5,270 nucleotides of DNA from CALBMX01 sp047629095 (GTDB lineage Bacteria > Planctomycetota > UBA1135 > GCA-002686595), in NCBI GenBank assembly GCA_047629095.1, contig JBLHWM010000264.1:1-5270 (forward strand), in the 5' to 3' direction. The stretch's first letter is position 1; each line of letters starts with the position of its first letter. The notes under the pieces were generated by a model. That model was given only the letters and a program-made list of their open reading frames with translations. It ran no database searches and had not been told where the DNA came from. Both the position numbers and the translations under genes were made by a program. This document shows positions 1-4,427 of this stretch, one piece after another.

Positions 1-679
1 GATCCTGGGGACCGAGGTGGTCGAGCAGGTCGCCGGCGCTGCCCGCGATGAACTGGAACGCGCCCTCGGGCAAGATGCCGGACTCCACCGTGATCTGCGC
101 CATGCGGTAGGCCACGAGCGCCGTGGGCGTGCCGGGCTTCTCGATCACAGGCACGCCGGCGAGGATCGCGCAGGCGACCTTCTCGAACATGCCCCAGCCG
201 GGGAAGTTGAACGCGTTGATGTGCACCGCGACACCTTCGCGCGGCACGAGGATGTGCTGGCCGAGCCAGCGCTTGGTGCGGCCGAGCTGGATGCTGTCGC
301 CGTCGGTCAGGAACTTCGCGTCGGGCAGGTCCTTCGCGAAGTGCGCGTAGGCTGCGAGGGTGCCGGTGGCGCCGTCGATGTCGAACTTGGCGTCACCGCG
401 GGTGTTGCCGCCGTTCTGGATCGCCAGGGCGATCAGCTCTTCCCGGTACTCGTGCAGAGCGGCCGCCAGGGCCTTCAGCAGCTTGCCGCGCTCGGCGAAG
501 GTCATGGCGCGCAGGGCCGGGCCGCCCACCTCGCGTGCATAGGTCACGGCTGCAGCCATGTCCAAACCCGCGGAGCTGCACTCGGCGATCGCCTCTTCGG
601 TGGTCGGGTTGAAGAGCTGGGCGGGGGTACCGTTGCCGGACTGCCAGGTGCCGGAGAGGTAGCTTTGCAGAGTGATCAT
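1..679 (-). CDS. PaaZ/BoxD-type CoA-semialdehyde dehydrogenase, N-terminal part (cut by window edge)
   Basis: I translated the minus strand from the ATG at 679 and it stays open to base 1, giving 226 residues; the C-terminal part lies outside. The protein opens with LSGTWQSG (8-15), followed by SSAGLDMAAA (35-44) and GPALRAMTFAER (53-64). It then has the aldehyde-dehydrogenase NAFNFPGWG motif (155-163, with the usual catalytic Asn at N158), a cofactor-binding EKPGTPTA segment (180-187) and GSAGDLLDHL (213-222). These blocks match what I remember of E. coli PaaZ almost segment for segment. The related 3,4-dehydroadipyl-CoA semialdehyde dehydrogenase BoxD is equally possible, and NGGNTRGDAKFDIDGA (89-104) leans that way. 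The family oxidises a CoA-linked semialdehyde to the acid with NAD(P)+ in cytosolic aerobic aromatic degradation. The catalytic Cys and Glu, and any C-terminal hydratase domain typical of full PaaZ, are beyond the edge, so PaaZ and BoxD cannot be separated. The start is supported by homology; the bases before it (CTCCTCCC) are not a Shine-Dalgarno sequence. Confidence 0.9.
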   Translation of the reverse strand, partial: MITLQSYLSGTWQSGNGTPAQLFNPTTEEAIAECSSAGLDMAAAVTYAREVGGPALRAMTFAERGKLLKALAAALHEYREELIALAIQNGGNTRGDAKFDIDGATGTLAAYAHFAKDLPDAKFLTDGDSIQLGRTKRWLGQHILVPREGVAVHINAFNFPGWGMFEKVACAILAGVPVIEKPGTPTALVAYRMAQITVESGILPEGAFQFIAGSAGDLLDHLGPQD

Positions 680-840
680 GGGAGGAGCTATAGAGAGGGG
701 ATTCGAGGCCGGACGCCGCATTGGCCCGCCGATTTGCGCGAGCAGTCTAACCGATTGCGAGCCGATTGGAACGCCGACCTCGGCCCGACAGACCCGCGCC
801 TAGGCTTGAGCGCCACCCCGGGCCATGGCAACCTAGGGCC
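680..840. promoter_or_regulatory. Divergent intergenic region between the dehydrogenase and the SDR gene
   Basis: These 161 bp separate two genes transcribed away from each other, so both promoters should lie here. I see no clear sigma-70 -35/-10 pair on either strand. The notable content is a set of three CCGATT direct repeats (listed separately) and a TATA-containing stretch at 689-692 only about 10 bp from the minus-strand start. No open reading frame here looks like a gene. Confidence 0.5.
728..771. repeat. Three phased direct repeats (CCGATT), possible operator
   Basis: CCGATT occurs at 729-734, 751-756 and 762-767. The repeat starts are 22 and 11 bp apart, that is two helical turns and one. 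The first two copies are followed by T/GCG and GCGA-like bases, so similarity extends slightly beyond the hexamer. Regularly phased short repeats in a divergent promoter region are a common form of transcription-factor site. The link to a regulator is inference, because no regulator gene is in the window. Confidence 0.4.
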
Positions 841-1695
841 ATGACCTCCAAAGACACCACCAGCCATGGCGAAACCGCGCCCACGCCCCTACCCCCATCG
901 CCCTTCGCCCCGGACCTCTTCCAAGGCAAGCGCGTCTTCATCACCGGGGGCGGAACGGGGCTCGGCCTCGAGATCTCCAGGCGACTGGCCTCCCTCGGCG
1001 CCCATGTGATGATCGGCTCGCGCAATGCGGACCACCACGGGGCCTTCCTGGCCGAGGCTAAGGCTGAGGCCTGGAGCGCATCCGCCCACGTGCTCGACGT
1101 GCGCAAGCTCGGGGACATCGCGGACCTGGTGAAGGAGCTCACGGCGGACGGGCCCATCGACATGCTGGTGAACAACGCTGCGGGCAACTTCGTGTGTCCG
1201 GCCGAGCGCCTGTCCGAAGGCGCCTGGCGCGCGGTCCTGGGCATCGTGCTCGACGGCACGTTCTACTGCTCGCGCGAGTTCGGCAAGTCCATGATCGCCA
1301 ACGGCGGCGGCGTGATGCTGAACGTGGTCGCGACCTACGCCTGGACCGGCATGCCCGGCGTCGTGCACTCGGCCAGCGCCAAGGCCGGCGTGCTCGCCAT
1401 GACGCGCACCCTCGCCGTAGAGTGGGCGCGCCACAAGATTCGCGTCAACGCCATCGCCCCGGGTCCCTTCGAATCCAAGGGCGCCAGTGGCAACCTGTGG
1501 CCCGACAGCGACGTCAAGGCCAGGCTCATGGCGGGCATCCCCGCCGGCCGCTTCGCCACCGCTTCCGAGGTCGCCGATCACGCCGTCTGGCTGCTCTCGG
1601 GCGCATCGGATTACGTCACCGGAGAGTGCTTCACCATGGACGGAGGCGCGAGTCTCGGTCGCGGAATGTGGGAGCCCGGCGAACGGGTGCGGTAA
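841..1695 (+). CDS. Short-chain dehydrogenase/reductase, 2,4-dienoyl-CoA reductase-like
   Basis: This is a cytosolic 284-residue SDR. The NADP-binding loop TGGGTGLG is at 35-42, followed by GSRN (59-62), whose Arg commonly contacts the NADP phosphate, then LDVR (85-88) and NNAAGNF (111-117). NNAAGNF, AERLS (121-125) and SASAKAGV (177-184) are the signature blocks of mitochondrial-type 2,4-dienoyl-CoA reductase (DECR1). As in that family, there is no classical YxxxK; the likely pair is Y166 and K181, with S177 also in place. The family reduces 2,4-dienoyl-CoA to 3-enoyl-CoA with NADPH, an auxiliary step of unsaturated fatty acid beta-oxidation. The ATG at 841 leaves a short Pro-rich tail (about residues 13-24) before the Rossmann fold; longer in-frame starts add only unconserved Arg/Pro-rich sequence. 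There is no Shine-Dalgarno sequence. It diverges from the PaaZ/BoxD-type gene, so the two may share control, and its true substrate could be another enoyl-CoA. Confidence 0.88.
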   Translation: MTSKDTTSHGETAPTPLPPSPFAPDLFQGKRVFITGGGTGLGLEISRRLASLGAHVMIGSRNADHHGAFLAEAKAEAWSASAHVLDVRKLGDIADLVKELTADGPIDMLVNNAAGNFVCPAERLSEGAWRAVLGIVLDGTFYCSREFGKSMIANGGGVMLNVVATYAWTGMPGVVHSASAKAGVLAMTRTLAVEWARHKIRVNAIAPGPFESKGASGNLWPDSDVKARLMAGIPAGRFATASEVADHAVWLLSGASDYVTGECFTMDGGASLGRGMWEPGERVR

Positions 1696-1697
1696 GA

Positions 1698-1709
1698 GGC
1701 GCGCGCGCC
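1698..1709. repeat. Perfect 12-bp GC palindrome between convergent stop codons
   Basis: GGCGCGCGCGCC reads identically on both strands and fills nearly all of the 14 bp between the TAA of the SDR (1693-1695) and the TAG of the amidase (1712-1710). It could form a short hairpin in either transcript and might help end convergent transcription. It has no T-run on either side and almost no loop, so it is not a standard intrinsic terminator. The alternating purine-pyrimidine GC tract is also a Z-DNA-prone sequence. Confidence 0.4.
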
Positions 1710-2792
1710 CTACTCGCCCAGCGCCGCGCGCAGCTCGCGGGCGCGCAGCAGCACGCCGTCCCAGTCAAAGGCCGGGCCCGGGTCCGTCTTGCGCGTGGTG
1801 ACGTGGTAGTGGCCCAACAGACCTTGGAAGTCCGCCCACTCGTCTTCGCTTAGGGCCTTGGGCAAGACCTCGCCGCCAGGGGCGCGGGGGATCTCGAGTT
1901 CGATCTGGGGCAGCTCTTTGTTGAGCGCGGCAGCCAGGTGGGCGAGGGTCTCGTACTGCGCGGCGGTGAAGTCGTACTGGTAGAGCTGCTCGCCCTGGAC
2001 CCGGCCCTGCTTGCGGCCACCGGTTGCCGTGGCGAGTACCGGGTCTGTTCTACGGAAGTGGCCGCCCTCATAACGCGCGGGCAAGGTGATCTTTGTGGTG
2101 CCGCCGGGCAGGTCCTCGTACCACTCGGCGAGGGGGCTGTCCGCCGCGTCGGCCTTGGCTAGGGGATAGGCGCCGATCTGGGCGATCTCCACGCCGACCG
2201 ACCTGCCATTGGCCTTCGCGGCGTGCCACGCCTTGTCCTTGAGATCGAGGGTCTGGTAGAGCGTCCCGTCCAGGTCCAGCATGAAGTGCACCGACAGCAT
2301 GCGCCTGTCGTGCAGCACCTTGAAGCACACGCGGCTCGTGCCGCAGACGTCGTAATGAATCACGAACTGATCAATCGCCTCGCCGAGCTCTTGCACGCTG
2401 GACTGGCCGCGCTCCAACCTGGCGGCGACTTGACCTGATACCTGGTTGGCATTCGCCAAGCGTCCGGGCGTGTAGCGCAGACCAAGCTCGCCTTCGTCCG
2501 CGAAGCGCGGTGTGGTCGAGTAGGCGTTGTAGCCGCCCTCATCCATCCACAACACGACCGGCGCGCCGATGTCCACGCGCTTGCCCGCGATGACGATCTC
2601 GGTGCCCGTCCGGATTCCGGCGGGGCCTTGAAGCGAGGCGTTGGGCCCGGATGCAGCGACTCTAGGGCCTGGCTCGGTCACCGAGGAGACCGGTCCCGGC
2701 TGGGGTGCGACGCAGGCTAGGCTCGCCAATCCGAGCGCTGCCAAGGCGGTCCAGGTTCGCAATGAGCTCGCCCGTTGCGGCGCGGCGACCAT
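1710..2792 (-). CDS. Predicted lipoprotein N-acetylmuramoyl-L-alanine amidase (Amidase_2/AmpD-like)
   Basis: This 360-residue exported zinc hydrolase is predicted to cut the bond between N-acetylmuramic acid and L-alanine of peptidoglycan. The N-terminus has Arg residues at 7 and 12, a hydrophobic segment (13-26) and ASLAC with Cys27. That fits a permissive lipobox, although Leu at -3 is replaced by Ser. A Pro/Gly/Ser-rich linker (28-60) follows. An uncharacterised N-terminal segment (about 64-135) precedes the amidase fold, which has VIHYD (144-148, ligand H146), VHFMLDLDGTLYQ (168-180), AWHA (188-191), GVEI (200-203) and GHYH...KTDPGPAFDW (327-344). The likely remaining ligands are H328 or H330 and D337. 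C150 and C156 are spaced C-x5-C, like the conserved disulfide of animal peptidoglycan-recognition proteins. The ATG at 2792 shares its A with the ArsS stop (TGATG). A GGGAG about 13 nt upstream is the only possible ribosome site, so coupled translation is likely. It is the last gene of the operon and converges on the SDR. Confidence 0.88.
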   Translation of the reverse strand: MVAAPQRASSLRTWTALAALGLASLACVAPQPGPVSSVTEPGPRVAASGPNASLQGPAGIRTGTEIVIAGKRVDIGAPVVLWMDEGGYNAYSTTPRFADEGELGLRYTPGRLANANQVSGQVAARLERGQSSVQELGEAIDQFVIHYDVCGTSRVCFKVLHDRRMLSVHFMLDLDGTLYQTLDLKDKAWHAAKANGRSVGVEIAQIGAYPLAKADAADSPLAEWYEDLPGGTTKITLPARYEGGHFRRTDPVLATATGGRKQGRVQGEQLYQYDFTAAQYETLAHLAAALNKELPQIELEIPRAPGGEVLPKALSEDEWADFQGLLGHYHVTTRKTDPGPAFDWDGVLLRARELRAALGE

Positions 2793-3901
2793 CAGTCGGT
2801 CAGGCTCCCGCCACAGGAAGAGCCGGTGCCCGCAGTGCAGCCAAAGCAGTGCCTGTTCGTGGAGATGCGCCGCTTCGCCAGCTTGGAGACGTCGAACTCC
2901 GACAGGTGGGTCGGCGCCCCGTAGCCCAACTTCATCTCCAACATCTGGTTGAAGTCGCAGTCGTATAGGTAGCCCTTCCAGTCCACGCTGATGGTGGTCT
3001 TGCACATCACACCCACCGCTGCGGCCGGGTTGTAGGCGGCCACCAACTTCTGCAGGTAACCCTCGAGATTGTTCGTGCTCTCAAGCCACTCGAGATAGCG
3101 GCTGATCGGCATGTTCGTGATCGAGATCAGGTCGTTGAACTCGATGCCGAAGTTCGCCATCAGCTGCCCCTTCCACTCGTCTTCCAGGGAGGCTTGGCCA
3201 GCCGGCATGAAGGCCCCCACAGGATTAGTCACGAGCGTGATACGCAGACCCGTTCCCGGCTTCCCATAGCCGAGCGAGTTCAGCAGCTGTAGGGCTGCGA
3301 TCGACTTGGCGAAGGTGCCGTCACCGCGCTGCTTGTCCGTGCTGAGCGCGCGGTAGTGCGGCAGCGAGCACACGATCTCCACCTCGTGCTCGGCGAGGAA
3401 CTCGGGCAGGTCCTCGTAACCCTTGGCCGAGAGGATCGTGAGGTTGCAGCGGTCGAGGATGCGGCGACCGAGCGCCCGGGATTCGCGCACGATGTACTTG
3501 AACTCGGGGCACATCTCGGGCGCACCACCGGTGATGTCCACCGTTGGGATGTCCGTCTGGGCGAGCACCTGCATGGCGAGCTCCGCCGTGGCATGGTCCA
3601 TGTTCTCGCGGCGATCGGGCCCGGCGTCCACGTGGCAGTGCATGCACGTCTGATTGCAGACGCGGCCAAGGTTCAGCTGGTAGGTCTCGACGCCAGTGGC
3701 CTGGAGCGGGAAGCTTCCCGACCGCTCCAACGCCAGGTCGAAGGTGTTGCCGGGCGCGCTGGCCAAGCCCGTGAAGAGCCCGGACTCGTCACCCAAGTCC
3801 ACGCTGCCGAGCAGGTCGAGCTGAGCTTGGACCGAGGAGAGCGGCTCCTTGCGGAAGAGCAAGCTCGTGCGAGGCGCTGCTGTTTTTGGTGGGGTCGCCA
3901 T
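2792..3901 (-). CDS. arsS: Arsenosugar biosynthesis radical SAM protein ArsS
   Basis: This is a 369-residue cytosolic radical SAM enzyme. The [4Fe-4S] cluster motif is CNQTCMHC (82-89; Cys82, Cys86, Cys89), followed directly by HVDAGPDR (90-97), a signature of this family. TGGAPEM (124-130) is the SAM-binding GGE-like motif. The C-terminal region is Cys-rich: C300, C315, and HCFGCTAGTGSSCGG (351-365) with C352, C355 and C363. This matches the ArsS / 'radical SAM, Cys-rich' family, whose studied members join a 5'-deoxyadenosyl group from SAM to dimethylated arsenic, giving a precursor of oxo-arsenosugars. The C-terminal cysteines probably bind an auxiliary cluster or the arsenic substrate (inference). 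The ATG at 3901 lies 2 nt after the TAG of the upstream CPYC gene; the open frame extends to 4066, but that part overlaps the CPYC gene and is not family sequence. Some relatives carry selenocysteine, but here all such positions are Cys. Length is normal and no key residue is missing. Confidence 0.93.
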   Translation of the reverse strand: MATPPKTAAPRTSLLFRKEPLSSVQAQLDLLGSVDLGDESGLFTGLASAPGNTFDLALERSGSFPLQATGVETYQLNLGRVCNQTCMHCHVDAGPDRRENMDHATAELAMQVLAQTDIPTVDITGGAPEMCPEFKYIVRESRALGRRILDRCNLTILSAKGYEDLPEFLAEHEVEIVCSLPHYRALSTDKQRGDGTFAKSIAALQLLNSLGYGKPGTGLRITLVTNPVGAFMPAGQASLEDEWKGQLMANFGIEFNDLISITNMPISRYLEWLESTNNLEGYLQKLVAAYNPAAAVGVMCKTTISVDWKGYLYDCDFNQMLEMKLGYGAPTHLSEFDVSKLAKRRISTNRHCFGCTAGTGSSCGGSLTD

Positions 3902-3903
3902 GA

Positions 3904-4236
3904 CTACATTCCCAGGTCGCCGGCGACCTTCTTCATTTGCATGCCGTGAATCAGGGAAGCTCCACCGCGGATCGCCGTGGCCACGTGTACGGCCTCGGTC
4001 AGCTGCTCGGGATCGCAGCCCTTCTCCAGGGTCGACTTCGTGTAGGCCTCGATGCAGTAAGGACACTGCACCGCGTGGGCCACGCCCAAGGCGATCAGGG
4101 CCTTCTCCCTTGCGGTCAGGGCTCCGTCCTCGAAGACGGCGCCGTAGTAGTCGAAGAACTTGGCGGAGAGCTCCGAGGCGTGTTCGCCGATGTCACCGAA
4201 GTGCTCGAGGTGCTTGGGGTCGTAGTAGGAAGTCAT
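3904..4236 (-). CDS. ArsS-associated CMD/AhpD-like peroxidase-family protein with CPYC motif
   Basis: This 110-residue protein belongs to the carboxymuconolactone decarboxylase/alkylhydroperoxidase D fold family. The core runs LTAREKALIALGVAHAVQ (40-57) and then CPYC (58-61), the redox-active pair. E44 aligns with the AhpD proton-relay Glu. The His that follows the CxxC by four residues in AhpD is Tyr65 here, so classical AhpD peroxidase chemistry may be altered. HVATAIRGGASLIHG (84-98) is the typical second half. Relatives are encoded beside arsS and are annotated as arsenosugar-biosynthesis-associated peroxidase-like proteins; their exact role is unsettled, with thiol redox or arsenic-species reduction plausible. 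Some members have selenocysteine in place of one Cys; here both are Cys. It is the first gene of the operon, directly before arsS. The ATG at 4236 has no Shine-Dalgarno sequence, but no better start exists and the N-terminus is family-like. Confidence 0.9.
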   Translation of the reverse strand: MTSYYDPKHLEHFGDIGEHASELSAKFFDYYGAVFEDGALTAREKALIALGVAHAVQCPYCIEAYTKSTLEKGCDPEQLTEAVHVATAIRGGASLIHGMQMKKVAGDLGM

Positions 4237-4290
4237 GGATTGGATTCGTGGCCCTTGGACTAGGCCCCTCTGTTAATGGAGTGGCCTGAG

Positions 4291-4318
4291 ACCATAGCAG
4301 AACGTTTCCCGGGGCCAA
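4291..4318 (-). promoter_or_regulatory. Candidate sigma-70-like promoter for the arsS operon
   Basis: Read on the minus strand, TTGGCC (4318-4313) and TATGGT (4296-4291) are separated by 16 bp, and TGC lies just before the -10, making an extended -10 (TGnTATGGT). Each hexamer matches consensus at 4 of 6 positions. The -10 sits about 54 bp upstream of the first start codon, a reasonable leader length. It is a pattern match only, and the preferred promoter sequence of this organism is unknown. Confidence 0.22.
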
Positions 4319-4322
4319 GTGT

Positions 4323-4334
4323 GGCACCTGTGCC
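4323..4334. repeat. Short inverted repeat GGCAC-CT-GTGCC, possible operator
   Basis: Two perfect 5-bp arms flank a 2-bp centre, just upstream of the candidate minus-strand -35. The position would suit a dimeric regulator acting on the arsS operon or on the divergent gene. Repeats this short arise by chance in GC-rich DNA, so support is weak. Confidence 0.2.
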
Positions 4335-4427
4335 CGTGATTTGCGGCGAGCTTGCGGAAGATTGCCCTGGGGAGAGATTTTTGGCGTGCCAGGAGCAACC
4401 ATTGGCCCTTGGGCGAGTCTCCTTTCC

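Larger units (their letters stand above)
4237..4427. promoter_or_regulatory. Divergent intergenic region between the ars operon and the ComM-like gene
   Basis: These 191 bp should hold promoters for both directions. On the minus strand there is a fair extended -10 candidate (listed separately). On the plus strand I find no convincing -35/-10 pair. Two short inverted repeats are visible: GGCAC-CT-GTGCC at 4323-4334 and TGGC-GT-GCCA at 4382-4391. I see no ArsR-type ATnAAn6TTnAT operator, so arsenic control by an ArsR repressor is not supported by this region. Confidence 0.45.

Noticed and set aside
681..687. GGAGGAG on the plus strand as a Shine-Dalgarno site
   Set aside because: No start codon of a plausible gene follows at the right distance; the next plus-strand gene begins at 841.
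766..840. Extended SDR start at 766
   Set aside because: It adds 25 Arg/Pro-rich residues with no SDR similarity and runs through the intergenic repeat region; the ATG at 841 fits better.
17..844. Long plus-strand open frame of 275 residues
   Set aside because: It is antisense to the PaaZ/BoxD-type gene, which has clear family motifs on the minus strand. The plus-strand translation is low-complexity Ala/Gly/Arg/Val with no recognisable domain, as expected for a GC-rich shadow frame.
889..1581. Minus-strand open frame of 230 residues
   Set aside because: It is antisense to the SDR gene, and its His/Gly/Ala-rich composition has no motifs; the SDR frame explains the region.
1698..1709. Rho-independent terminator
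   Set aside because: The palindrome has no T-run on either strand and no proper loop, so I list it only as a palindrome.
2793..3005. N-terminal extension of the amidase frame upstream of 2792
   Set aside because: It would overlap the conserved C-terminus of arsS and bury the signal peptide. Starting at 2792 puts the lipoprotein signal at the N-terminus.
3356..3949. Plus-strand open frame of 197 residues
   Set aside because: It is antisense to arsS, which is well supported by its cluster motif and C-terminal cysteines.
3902..4066. N-terminal extension of the arsS frame upstream of 3901
   Set aside because: The added 55 residues overlap the CPYC gene in another frame and are Arg-rich without family similarity. 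The ATG at 3901, 2 nt after the CPYC gene stop, is the natural start.
2792..4236. Selenocysteine (in-frame TGA) in the arsS or CPYC gene
   Set aside because: Related proteins can be selenoproteins, so I looked. All expected positions are Cys codons and each frame ends at a stop consistent with normal family length; no readthrough is needed.
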